Origin: Bog-473 sp963824195
Lineage (GTDB): Bacteria > Actinomycetota > Acidimicrobiia > Acidimicrobiales > RAAP-2
Direction of reading: 5' to 3'
Length of the DNA: 64,000 nucleotides
Assembly: GCA_963824195.1 (NCBI GenBank)
Contig: CAWGOJ010000010.1
Span: forward strand, 98,716-162,715
This document shows positions 48,516-56,561 of this stretch, piece after piece. The translations under genes and the position numbers were made by a program. Under the pieces are notes generated by a model. The model worked only from the letters and a program-made list of their open reading frames with translations, was not told the origin of the DNA and did no database searches. The stretch's first letter is position 1, and each line of letters opens with the position of its first letter.

Positions 48516-50374
48516 TGACCGAGCTCCTGCGCCTGGCCACCGCCGGCTCCGTCGACGACGGCAAGTCGACGCTGATCGGCCGGCTTCTCTACGACGCCAA
48601 GGGCATCTTCGAGGACCAGCTCGAGGCGATCCGCCGCACCAGCGAGCAGCGCGGGAACTCCGAGACCGATCTGGCGCTCCTGACCGACGGGTTGCGTGCC
48701 GAGCGTGAGCAGGGCATCACGATCGACGTGGCCTACCGCTACTTCGCCACGCCCAAGCGCAAGTTCATCATCGCCGACACACCCGGCCACACGGAGTACA
48801 CGCGCAACATGGTTACGGGGGCGTCGAACGCGCACGTGTCACTGATCCTGATCGACGCCCGCAAGGGCGTCATCGAGCAGACACGCCGGCACGCCTTTCT
48901 GTCCTCCATGCTGGGCGTCCCGCACATGGTCGTGTGCGTGAACAAGATGGACCTCATCGAGTGGGACCAGGAACGCTACGAGCTGATCAAGTCCGACTAC
49001 ATGGAGTTCGCGGCCCGTCTGAACGTACGCGACATCACGTTCATCCCCATTTCGGCGCTCAAGGGCGACAATGTCGTCCAGCGCTCCGAGAACCTGTGGT
49101 GGTACGACGGTTCGCCCCTGCTCAACCACCTCGAGTCGGTCTACATCGGCAGCGACGAGAACTTCATCGACCCCCGCTTCCCGGTGCAGTACGTCATCCG
49201 GAGCCAGACGCCCGAGAACCCGGACTTCCGGGGCTATGCCGGAACGGTGGCCAGCGGGGTGCTCCGTCCTGGTGACGAGCTGCTCGTCCTGCCCTCGGGG
49301 ACCACGTCGCGGATCGCCTCCATCCTGACCGCCGACGGCGAGGTGGCCGAGGCGTTCCCGCCCATGGCGGTCGTGATCACGCTGACGGACGACATCGCGG
49401 TGTCCCGGGGCGACATCCTGTGCCGACCCAACAACCGGCCAACCCTGACCTCGGACATAGAGGCGACGGTGTGTTGGATGGACGATCGCTCTCCGCTCGC
49501 CGAGGGCCGTACCTACCTCCTCAAGCACGGCACACGGACGGTGCGGGCCACCGTCCAGTCGTTGCAGTACCGGCTCGACATCAACGGGCTGCACCGTGAC
49601 GAGGAGGCGGCGACGCTCGATCTCAACGAGATCGGCCGCGTGACGTTCCGCTGCACCGAGCCGATGCTGGTGGACGACTACACGACGAACCGTACGACCG
49701 GCAGCTTCATCATCATCGACCCGTCGACCAATGGCACGGTGGGCGCGGGTGTCATCCGGGTGATCGCCACCACGCACGCCAGCCCGAACGTGGTGCGTCA
49801 TGGGGGCCGGCTCTCCCGGGCCGAACGCTTCGCCACGCTGGGCACGACGGGCGGCACGGTCCTGCTCACGGGCCTGTCCGGGGCGGGCAAGTCGACCCTG
49901 GCCGCCGCGGTCGAGGAGGCCTTCGTCAACAGCGGCCGACCCGCCTTCCTGCTCGACGGGGACAACCTGCGCCACGGGCTCAACGGTGACCTCGGCTTCT
50001 CGGACCGCGACCGCACCGAGAACGTCCGCCGGGCCGGCGAGGTGGCCTGCATGTTCGCCGAGTCGGGGGTCCTGGCGCTGATCGCGCTCATCTGCCCCTT
50101 CGAGGAGGACCGGCGCCTCATCCGCACGCTCCACACCGAGTCGGGGCTGCCCTATGCGGAGATCTTCGTCGACACCTCGCTCGAGGAGTGCGAGCGCCGC
50201 GACCCCAAAGGCCTCTACGCCCGGGCGCGGTCCGGCCAGCTGCCGGGGTTCACTGGCATCGACTCCACCTACGAGGTGCCCTCGGCCCCCGACCTGAGGC
50301 TCGGGCCGGACTCGGGCACCCTCCCCGAGCAGGTCTCGAGAGTGCTCGAGCTCTTGGAAGGACTCCTCCGCTAG
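48515..50374 (+). CDS. cysNC: Bifunctional sulfate adenylyltransferase subunit 1 / adenylylsulfate kinase
   Basis: The 619-residue fusion has an EF-Tu-like GTPase domain with GSVDDGKS (11-18), DTPGH (88-92) and NKMD (143-146). Two beta-barrel domains follow, then an APS kinase domain from about residue 445 with P-loop GLSGAGKST (453) and the lid DPKGLYARARSGQ. It makes PAPS. The motif that normally reads ISP in APS kinases is LICPF here, so the Ser phosphorylated in the E. coli enzyme is Cys527. GTG 48515 overlaps the cysD stop; longer upstream frames are not real. Confidence 0.93.
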   Translation: MTELLRLATAGSVDDGKSTLIGRLLYDAKGIFEDQLEAIRRTSEQRGNSETDLALLTDGLRAEREQGITIDVAYRYFATPKRKFIIADTPGHTEYTRNMVTGASNAHVSLILIDARKGVIEQTRRHAFLSSMLGVPHMVVCVNKMDLIEWDQERYELIKSDYMEFAARLNVRDITFIPISALKGDNVVQRSENLWWYDGSPLLNHLESVYIGSDENFIDPRFPVQYVIRSQTPENPDFRGYAGTVASGVLRPGDELLVLPSGTTSRIASILTADGEVAEAFPPMAVVITLTDDIAVSRGDILCRPNNRPTLTSDIEATVCWMDDRSPLAEGRTYLLKHGTRTVRATVQSLQYRLDINGLHRDEEAATLDLNEIGRVTFRCTEPMLVDDYTTNRTTGSFIIIDPSTNGTVGAGVIRVIATTHASPNVVRHGGRLSRAERFATLGTTGGTVLLTGLSGAGKSTLAAAVEEAFVNSGRPAFLLDGDNLRHGLNGDLGFSDRDRTENVRRAGEVACMFAESGVLALIALICPFEEDRRLIRTLHTESGLPYAEIFVDTSLEECERRDPKGLYARARSGQLPGFTGIDSTYEVPSAPDLRLGPDSGTLPEQVSRVLELLEGLLR

Positions 50375-50377
50375 CAC

Positions 50378-51457
50378 GTGGCGCAGAGGGACCGCCGGCG
50401 GCGGCGGGCGGCACAGAGCAAGGCGGAACGGGCGCGTCGCTCCTCCCACGCGGCCGCGGGCCGGCGCCGGCGGCCGCGCAGCCGGCGGGAGCGGCGGCGC
50501 CGGACGATCACGTGGGTCGCCGCCATAGGGCTCACGGTCGTGCTGGCGGGGGCTGCGGCGGCGCCGCTGCTGTTCTCGACCTCCAGCAGCACGACCTCGA
50601 GCAGCGTCCCGGTCCTCACGTCGCGCACGCTGCTGCGCCTCTCCGCTGCCTCGGCCGTGGCCCAGGCCGGCGGGGTTGCCTACGTGACCGACGACCGGCG
50701 CGACCTGCTCCTCCGCTTCGACCCCAGCACCGGGCGGGTGGAGGGGTCGGTGCACCTGGCGGGCCGGCCGACGGCGGTGGTGCGCAACGGCGGCGACCTG
50801 TGGGTGGCCGACATGGTCGACAACCAGGTCGTCGAGGTGGATATGCGCACGTTGCACGTCGTGCGCAGCGCGACGGTGCCGGCGGGCCCGTCGAGCCTGG
50901 CCGTGCTCGGTGCCCACGTCTGGGTCACGTCACTGGTGGCCAACGAGATCACCTCCATCGACACGCGGTCGGGAGCGGTCGGGATTCCGGTGGACGTGCC
51001 GAGCGGGGCGGTGCGCGTCGCCGCAGGTTTCGGTGCACTCTGGATCAGCGGTGCCGCTGACGTGATGACGTACTTCGTGCCCGCGTCGGCACACGTCCGG
51101 GTGCCGACGCTGGAAACCATCACCGTTGGCAATGGTCCGATCGGCGTGGCGACGGGTGCGGGCTCGGTGTGGGTGGCCAACGCGCAGGACGACTCCCTTT
51201 CGCAGGTGGACCCGGCCTCGCTTCGGGTCGTGCAAACCTTCCACGTCGGCGGCGATCCCCTCAGTGTGGCGGTGGCCGGAGGCCGCGTGTACGTCGGAGG
51301 CGGGCAGGCTCAGACGCTGCGCTCGCCGTACCCCGCCCCGGCTTCGAAAGTGCTCGACCTCGGCACCGAGCCGCGAGCGCTCCTCCCAGTGGGCGGGGGG
51401 GTGTGGGTGGCCGGCGCCGACCCGGGGCGAGTGCTCTCGGTCGGTCCTGCAGGCTGA
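50378..51457 (+). CDS. Membrane-anchored YncE/Vgb-like beta-propeller
   Basis: The 359-residue protein has an extremely Arg-rich cytoplasmic start and one transmembrane helix (TWVAAIGLTVVLAGAAAAPLL). About seven propeller blades follow, marked by repeats such as GGDLWVADMVDNQVVEVD, GAHVWVTS, GAGSVWVANAQDDSL and GGRVYVGGG. It resembles surface-located NHL/YncE propellers with binding or scaffolding roles; no lyase active site is seen. It starts 3 bases after cysNC. Confidence 0.75.
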   Translation: MAQRDRRRRRAAQSKAERARRSSHAAAGRRRRPRSRRERRRRTITWVAAIGLTVVLAGAAAAPLLFSTSSSTTSSSVPVLTSRTLLRLSAASAVAQAGGVAYVTDDRRDLLLRFDPSTGRVEGSVHLAGRPTAVVRNGGDLWVADMVDNQVVEVDMRTLHVVRSATVPAGPSSLAVLGAHVWVTSLVANEITSIDTRSGAVGIPVDVPSGAVRVAAGFGALWISGAADVMTYFVPASAHVRVPTLETITVGNGPIGVATGAGSVWVANAQDDSLSQVDPASLRVVQTFHVGGDPLSVAVAGGRVYVGGGQAQTLRSPYPAPASKVLDLGTEPRALLPVGGGVWVAGADPGRVLSVGPAG

Positions 51458-51477
51458 GGGGGCCCCGGGCGGGGCCC
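51458..51477. terminator. GC-rich palindrome after the propeller gene
   Basis: GGGCCCC and GGGGCCC flank GGGC immediately after the stop codon. A strong stem without a T-run. Confidence 0.35.
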
Positions 51478-51511
51478 GATGGCCCCGGTCGGGGACTCTG
51501 CGGGGGATGGT

Positions 51512-51546
51512 CCAGAAACTATAAACCGGTTCGTGGATAGTTCTGG
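51512..51546. terminator. AT-containing inverted repeat between convergent genes
   Basis: CCAGAAACTAT (51512-51522) and ATAGTTCTGG (51537-51546) pair over 10 bp with one bulged A. The loop holds the palindrome ACCGGT. It stands out in very GC-rich DNA and lies between the ends of the propeller gene and the epimerase gene, so a bidirectional terminator is the simplest reading. Confidence 0.45.
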
Positions 51547-51587
51547 GAGAGATCCCCCCCCGGACCCCCCGGACGCCCCCCGGACGC

Positions 51588-51998
51588 CTATTCCTGGACG
51601 AGCTCTATCAGCGTCCCGAACGAGGTCTTCGGGTGCACGAAAGCCACCGTGGTGCCCCGCGAGCCCGGGCGCGGCGCCTCGTCGATCACCCGGCCACCGG
51701 CGTTCTTGACCGCCTGGAGGGCCACCGCGCAGTCGTCGACCCGGTAGCCGACGTGGTGCAGCCCCTCGCCCTTGTTGGCGAGATACTTGGCCACCGGCGA
51801 GTCGTCCCTGATCGGGGTCAGCAGCTGCACGTAGGAGTCGGCCACCTTGAGCAGTGCCTCCTCGACGCCGTCGGACTCGACGCGCTCGCGGTGGTCCACC
51901 GTGGCGCCGAAGACCTCGCCATACCACCTGATGGCGGCGTCGAGGTCGCTGACCGCGATGGCCACGTGGTCGATCTCGGTGAGCAGGAGGTCACTCAC
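51588..51998 (-). CDS. mce: Methylmalonyl-CoA / ethylmalonyl-CoA epimerase
   Basis: The 136-residue VOC-fold enzyme interconverts the 2R and 2S acyl-CoA forms. The metal ligands match known epimerases: His in TEIDHVAIAV, Gln in SYVQLLTP, His in LHHVGYRVDD and Glu in LIELVQE. GTG 51998 overlaps the ccr TGA (GTGA), so the two are coupled. Given ccr upstream and a nearby ethylmalonyl-CoA mutase, it may act on both ethylmalonyl- and methylmalonyl-CoA. Confidence 0.92.
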   Translation of the reverse strand: MSDLLLTEIDHVAIAVSDLDAAIRWYGEVFGATVDHRERVESDGVEEALLKVADSYVQLLTPIRDDSPVAKYLANKGEGLHHVGYRVDDCAVALQAVKNAGGRVIDEAPRPGSRGTTVAFVHPKTSFGTLIELVQE

Positions 51999-53335
51999 GC
52001 GCCGTGCCTCCGGAACAGCGTGATGCGGTCCTCGCCGACCTTGGCGCGCAGCTCGGGGTCGTCGATGCCCAGTCCCTCGGTGGGCGCCAGGCACAGCACC
52101 CCGATCTTGCCCTCGTGCAGATTGTGGTGCACCTGGTACGCCGCCTCGCCGACCTCCTCCAGCGTGTAGACCGCGGAGAGCGGCGGGAGCACCTTGCCTT
52201 CGCAGACGAGCTGGTTGGCGTCCCACGCCTCGCGGTAGTTGGCGAAGTGCGAGCCCTTGATCGTCTTGAGCTTCATCCAGAGGTGGCGATTGTCGTACTC
52301 AATCATGTAGCCGGAGGTGGCGGCGCAGGTCACGATCGTCCCCGCCCGCTTGCAGGCGAACACGGAGGCGCCCATCGTCTGGCGCCCCGGGTGCTCGAAG
52401 ACGATCTCGGGCTCGGAACCCACCAGGGCACGGATTTCCTTGCCGAAGCGCCGCCACTCGGACTCGTCCTGGGTGTGCTCGTCTGACCAGAACCGGTAGT
52501 TCGCCGCCTTGCGGTCGATGACGGCCTCGACGCCGAGGTCGTTGAGCAGCTTGACCTTCCCGGGTGACGAGACGACGCCGATCGGTGTGCCGCCTCCGTT
52601 GAGCACGTGCTGCACGGCGTAGCTACCGAGACCGCCGCTGGCGCCCCACACGAGCACCTTGTCGCCCTGGGTCATGCGCGCCCCGTTGGGCGAGACCAGC
52701 ATTCGATAGGCGGTCGAGTTGCACAGGGCGTTGACGGCCGCCTCCTCCCAGCTCAGGTGCGCCGGCTTCGGCATGAGCTGGTTCGCCTTGACCACCGTCA
52801 CGTCGGCCAGGCCGCCGAAGTTCGACTCGAAGCCCCAGATGCGCTGGTTGGCCGCCAGCATGGAGTCGTCATGGGCCGAGGGGTCCTGGTCGTCGACGTA
52901 GTTGCAATGGACCGTGACCTTGTCGCCCACCTTCCAGTTGCGCACCGCCGAGCCTGTACGGAGCACGACGCCCGCGGCGTCCGAGCCGACGACGTGGTAG
53001 TCGAGCGCGTGGCGGGCCGCCCACGGCCCCTCCTTGCCCAGCCGGTCGAGGAACCCGAAGGTGGGCAGCGGCTCGAAGATCGACGTCCAGACCGTGTTGA
53101 AGTTGATCGACGACGCCATGACGGCGACGTACGCCTCGTCGGGGGCGAGCTCGGGCAGGGGCACCTCCTCGACGTGGAGGGACAGGCGGGGGTCCTTGTC
53201 CGAGGACTCCATGCCCTCGAACATGTCCACCTCGCTCCTTTTGACCAGGGCGCCGCGGTAGGAGTCGGGCATGGGGAGTCCGGCCAGCTCATCGGGTGTG
53301 GCGCCGGCCAGGACGGCGCTGAGGATATCGCTCAT
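51995..53335 (-). CDS. ccr: Crotonyl-CoA carboxylase/reductase
   Basis: The 446-residue MDR enzyme carboxylates crotonyl-CoA reductively with NADPH to ethylmalonyl-CoA. Family features: SINFNTVWTSIFEPLPTF, DYHVVGSDAAGVV, WGFESNFGGLADV, LCNSTAYRMLVSPNGA, VWGASGGLGSYAVQ, FEHPGRQTMGASVF and GSHFANYREAWDAN. The Asn of SINFNTVW and the FEHPGR segment are in regions of the CO2/CoA site. ATG 53335 has a leaderless -10. It overlaps mce and is divergent from the thiolase. It is the diagnostic enzyme of the ethylmalonyl-CoA pathway, though some actinobacteria use it to make polyketide extender units. Confidence 0.95.
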   Translation of the reverse strand: MSDILSAVLAGATPDELAGLPMPDSYRGALVKRSEVDMFEGMESSDKDPRLSLHVEEVPLPELAPDEAYVAVMASSINFNTVWTSIFEPLPTFGFLDRLGKEGPWAARHALDYHVVGSDAAGVVLRTGSAVRNWKVGDKVTVHCNYVDDQDPSAHDDSMLAANQRIWGFESNFGGLADVTVVKANQLMPKPAHLSWEEAAVNALCNSTAYRMLVSPNGARMTQGDKVLVWGASGGLGSYAVQHVLNGGGTPIGVVSSPGKVKLLNDLGVEAVIDRKAANYRFWSDEHTQDESEWRRFGKEIRALVGSEPEIVFEHPGRQTMGASVFACKRAGTIVTCAATSGYMIEYDNRHLWMKLKTIKGSHFANYREAWDANQLVCEGKVLPPLSAVYTLEEVGEAAYQVHHNLHEGKIGVLCLAPTEGLGIDDPELRAKVGEDRITLFRRHGA

Positions 53336-53364
53336 GTGACCCGACGATAGTTGGCCCGTAAGAT
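53336..53364 (+). promoter_or_regulatory. Promoter of acetyl-CoA acetyltransferase
   Basis: GTGACC and TAAGAT are 17 bases apart. The element interlocks with the ccr -10 on the other strand, so the two promoters probably compete or share a regulator. A leader of about 43 bases with GGAGG precedes ATG 53414. Confidence 0.4.
53344..53349 (-). promoter_or_regulatory. Leaderless -10 hexamer of ccr
   Basis: TATCGT on the minus strand ends 8 bases before ATG 53335. Confidence 0.45.
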
Positions 53365-53413
53365 GTGGTTTCCGACTGGTAACCAGACCGGCGGGAACCC
53401 GGAGGTAGAGGGA

Positions 53414-54595
53414 ATGGCTGAGGCTGTCATCGTCGCAGGGGCTCGTACGCCGATCGGGAAGCTTTCCGGCGCGCTGGCCGGGTTCACGGCCATGGACCTG
53501 GGTGGGTTCGCCATCGCGGAGGCGCTCCTGCGGGCCGGAGTGTCCCCCGACCAGGTCGACTACGTCCTCATGGGTCAGGTGATCCTCGCCGGCCAGGGCC
53601 AGATCACGGCCCGCCAGGCCGCGGTGAAGGGCGGAATCCCCATGTCCGTCCCCGCCAACACCGTCAACAAGGTCTGCCTCTCGGGGCTCAACTCGATCTA
53701 CCTGGCCGACCAGATGATCCGCGCCGGCGACGCCGACATCGTCGTGGCCGGCGGCATGGAGTCCATGACCCAGGCGCCCTACCTCCTGCCTGGCGCACGC
53801 GCCGGCTACCGCATCGGCGACGGCACGCTGGTCGACTCCATGATGTACGACGGGCTCACGGACGCCTTCGACCACATCGCCATGGGGCTCTCCACCGAGC
53901 AGCACAACCAGAAGACCGGCATCTCCCGGGAGCGCCAGGACGCCTTCTCCGCCGCCAGCCACGAGAAGGCCGCCGCGGCGGCCAAGGAGGGCCGCCTGGG
54001 CGAGGAGATCGTCCCGGTGCAGGTGCCCCAGCGCAAGGGTGACCCACTCCTCGTCGACACCGACGAGGGCGTGCGGCCGGGCACGACCGCGGAGTCGCTG
54101 GGGGCGCTCAAGCCGGCCTTCACCAAGGACGGCACCATCACCGCCGGCAACGCGTCGCAGATCTCCGACGGCGGTGCCGCCGTCGTCGTGATGTCGGCAG
54201 CCAAGGCCAAGGAGTTGGGCATTGCGCCGCTGGGCGAGATCGTCGGCTACGGCATGGTGGCCGGCCCTGACAACTCGCTGCTCACCCAGCCCTCGCGGGC
54301 GATCCTCAAGGCGGCCCAGAAGGCGGGCGTCGAGGTCGGCTCCGTCGACCTCTTCGAGATCAACGAGGCCTTCGCCGCCGTCGGGTTGGCCTCGGTCGAC
54401 GATCTCGGGATCGACGAGGACAAGGTCAACGTCAACGGCGGCGCCATCGCGCTCGGCCACCCCGTCGGCATGTCGGGCACACGGGTCGCGCTGACCGCGC
54501 TGCTCGAGCTGCGCCGGCGAGGCGCATCCACGGCTGCCGTGGCGCTGTGCGGCGGGGGTGGGCAGGGCGACGCCGCCATCCTGCGCGTCATCTGA
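53414..54595 (+). CDS. Acetyl-CoA C-acetyltransferase (acetoacetyl-CoA thiolase)
   Basis: The 393-residue biosynthetic-type thiolase condenses two acetyl-CoA. The nucleophile is Cys88 in NKVCLSG. His349 in GHPVGMSG and Cys379 in ALCGGGGQG complete the site, and NEAFAAVGLASV is the family loop. ATG 53414 follows GGAGG by about 8 bases and GAGGG directly. It is divergent from ccr and so supplies acetoacetyl-CoA for the same route. Confidence 0.94.
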   Translation: MAEAVIVAGARTPIGKLSGALAGFTAMDLGGFAIAEALLRAGVSPDQVDYVLMGQVILAGQGQITARQAAVKGGIPMSVPANTVNKVCLSGLNSIYLADQMIRAGDADIVVAGGMESMTQAPYLLPGARAGYRIGDGTLVDSMMYDGLTDAFDHIAMGLSTEQHNQKTGISRERQDAFSAASHEKAAAAAKEGRLGEEIVPVQVPQRKGDPLLVDTDEGVRPGTTAESLGALKPAFTKDGTITAGNASQISDGGAAVVVMSAAKAKELGIAPLGEIVGYGMVAGPDNSLLTQPSRAILKAAQKAGVEVGSVDLFEINEAFAAVGLASVDDLGIDEDKVNVNGGAIALGHPVGMSGTRVALTALLELRRRGASTAAVALCGGGGQGDAAILRVI

Positions 54596-54627
54596 CTCTG
54601 CGCACCTCTGACGAGGTCGGCCTGGGC

Positions 54628-55204
54628 TCAGCTCCCGCCGTAGGGCGGTCCCATTAGGGCGACCAGCCTGGCCGTCCCGGCCGCCACGTCCGCCCACCGG
54701 GCGGTCGGGAAGCTGTAGACGCCGAGGGCGCAGGTGGGGAAGCCGTGCCGCACCGCCACCGAGTGCCCCTTCTTGTCCCGGGCCGCCAGCAGCCTTTGTG
54801 ACGAGCGAGTGCACCGTCGGGTTGTGCCCGACCACCATGGCAGAGTCGATGTCGTCGGCCAGGGCGCGCAGGAAGGCGAGCACCTCCTCGGGGTCGGCCC
54901 CGTAGAGCTCGTGGTCGAGGCGGCGCTCCGGTGGCTCGGCCACGTCGGCCAGCACCAGTTCGGCCGTCGCCGCGGTGCGCGCCGCCGGCGACACGAGCGC
55001 CACCGCCGGCCGGGGGACGCCCTTCAGGGCCGGCCCGAGCCCCTCGCCGTGGCCGGCGAAGAGGTGACCCAGTGCCGCGGCATCGCGCCGGCCCCGGGGG
55101 GCCAGGACGCGGTCGAAGTCAGAGCCGCCCAGGGGCGGGTCGGTCACAGCCTTGGCGTGGCGCAGTAGCCACAGCGTGCGCGTGCCCTTCGCCCCGGCCG
55201 CCAT
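54628..55204 (-). pseudogene. SixA-type histidine phosphatase, interrupted by a one-base frameshift
   Basis: The first 136 residues are a clear SixA/phosphoglycerate-mutase-like phosphatase: TLWLLRHAKAV (RHA catalytic His), VSPAARTAATAEL, and VGHNPTVHSLVTK. Near 54796 the frame is lost. The other frame continues with KKGHSVAVRHGFPTCALGVY, ARWADVAAGTARLV and a TGA at 54628. Deleting one base in ACAAAGGCTGCTG restores a protein of about 191 residues. Without this, the original frame stays open into ccr. ATG 55204 overlaps the lysC TGA (TGATG), so it is coupled to lysC. Confidence 0.8.
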
Positions 55205-55677
55205 CAGCCCAGGGCGAACGCCGCATGCAGGCTGCGCACGGCCCGCTCCACGTCGTCCTCGGCCACGATGCACGAGGTCCGGATCGTCGATGTGGAGATC
55301 ATGTCGATGTTGATGCCCTCGTTGGCCAGCGTCTCGAACATTGTCGCCGCGATGCCGGGGTGTGACTTCATGCCGACCCCGACGAGCGAGACCCGGGCCA
55401 CCTCGGCGTCCGCCGCCACCCCCGAAGCGCCCAGCTCGTCGGCGTGGGACTGCGATGTCTCGACCGCGACCGGGAGGTCGGCGGTGGGCACGGTGAACGA
55501 GATGTCCGTGGTCCCGTGCGCGGACGTGTTCTGCACGATCATGTCCACGTTGATCGACTTGTCGGCTAGCGCCCGGAAGAGCCGGGCGGCCACGCCGGGT
55601 CGGTCCGGCACCCCACTCACGGTGACCTTGGCCTCCGAGGTGTCGTGGGTCACGGCGGTGACGACGGCTTCTTCCAT
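55204..55677 (-). CDS. Aspartate kinase beta product from an internal start
   Basis: Within lysC, ATG 55677 is preceded by GAGGAGG at 8-base spacing and opens MEEAVVTAVTHDTSEAKVTV, the same point at which the beta subunit begins in corynebacteria and mycobacteria. It would give a 157-residue protein of just the two ACT domains, forming an alpha2beta2 enzyme. Expression is inferred. Confidence 0.6.
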   Translation of the reverse strand: MEEAVVTAVTHDTSEAKVTVSGVPDRPGVAARLFRALADKSINVDMIVQNTSAHGTTDISFTVPTADLPVAVETSQSHADELGASGVAADAEVARVSLVGVGMKSHPGIAATMFETLANEGINIDMISTSTIRTSCIVAEDDVERAVRSLHAAFALG

Positions 55678-56415
55678 GTCTGCATCCTCCTCGACGACCC
55701 AGGTGCCCGGCTCCCAGGTGAAGCTGCTGCGCACGTGCAGCGGGACATTGTGGTTGCGGGCGAATTCGACGGCCCGCAGCATCAAGACCCGCCCCCCGGT
55801 GGCCGCCATCTCGAGCATCTCGTCGAACGAGATCCGGTTGATGCGGTGCGCCTCGGGCACGATCCGGGGGTCGGCCGTGAACACCCCGGTGACATCCGTG
55901 TAGATCTCGCAGACGTCGGCGTCCAGGACGGCGGCCAGGGCCACCGCCGTGGCGTCGGACCCGCCACGGCCCAGCGTCGTGATCTCGCGGTCCTCCGAGA
56001 CGCCCTGGAAGCCCGCCACGACGGGCACCTTCCCGGCGGCCAGGGCCTGCCGCAGCCGGTCGCCCTTGACCTCCCTGATCTTGGCCCGGGTGTGGTCGCT
56101 GTCGGTGATGATGCCGACCTGGCTCCCCGTGAAGGAGGCGGCGTCGACCCCGAGGTCGGCCAGGGCCATGACCAATAGCGCCATGGAGACCCGCTCCCCG
56201 GTGCTGACGAGCATGTCGTACTCGCGCGGCGGCTGCGTGGCGCTCACGGAGTCGGCCAGGTGGATCAGGTCGTCGGTGGTCTTGCCCATGGCGCTGACCA
56301 CGGCGACCACGTCGGATCCCTGGCGGCGCGTCCGGGCGATGTGGTCCGCCACGGCACGGATCCGATCGGCGTCGCCGACCGAGGTGCCCCCGAACTTCTG
56401 GACGACCAGTGGCAT
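55204..56415 (-). CDS. lysC: Aspartate kinase, full-length (alpha) product
   Basis: The 403-residue kinase phosphorylates aspartate in the first step to lysine, threonine and methionine. The N-terminal kinase has KFGGTSVGDADRI, GRGGSDATAVALA and TDVTGVFTADPRIVPEA. Two C-terminal ACT domains (SGVPDRPGVAARLFRALADK and GVGMKSHPGIAATMF) give feedback inhibition by lysine or threonine. The ATG at 56415 has a leaderless -10. The gene is separated from asd by 41 kb, unlike many actinobacteria. Confidence 0.94.
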   Translation of the reverse strand: MPLVVQKFGGTSVGDADRIRAVADHIARTRRQGSDVVAVVSAMGKTTDDLIHLADSVSATQPPREYDMLVSTGERVSMALLVMALADLGVDAASFTGSQVGIITDSDHTRAKIREVKGDRLRQALAAGKVPVVAGFQGVSEDREITTLGRGGSDATAVALAAVLDADVCEIYTDVTGVFTADPRIVPEAHRINRISFDEMLEMAATGGRVLMLRAVEFARNHNVPLHVRSSFTWEPGTWVVEEDADMEEAVVTAVTHDTSEAKVTVSGVPDRPGVAARLFRALADKSINVDMIVQNTSAHGTTDISFTVPTADLPVAVETSQSHADELGASGVAADAEVARVSLVGVGMKSHPGIAATMFETLANEGINIDMISTSTIRTSCIVAEDDVERAVRSLHAAFALG

Positions 56416-56422
56416 CCGGACG

Positions 56423-56428
56423 AGGCTA
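56423..56428 (-). promoter_or_regulatory. Leaderless -10 hexamer of lysC
   Basis: TAGCCT on the minus strand ends 7 bases before ATG 56415. Confidence 0.5.
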
Positions 56429-56547
56429 CAGACTGCGCACCGGCCCGATGGCCGCCCGCCGCCCCGGCTCCCGCTCCTACCGTCCCGGTGTGGCTCACCT
56501 GCCCCGCCGACCCTGGAGGGCGATCCGAGGCCGCCCCGGGGATTGGG

Positions 56548-56553
56548 TAGGGT
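56548..56553 (+). promoter_or_regulatory. Leaderless -10 hexamer of the first cyclophilin gene
   Basis: TAGGGT ends 8 bases before GTG 56562 and favours that start over upstream codons. Confidence 0.45.
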
Positions 56554-56561
56554 CTCGGGCC

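Noticed and set aside
51995..55273. A 1092-residue fusion ending in crotonyl-CoA carboxylase/reductase
   Set aside because: Arises because the sixA frameshift removes its stop and the frame stays open antisense to the thiolase.
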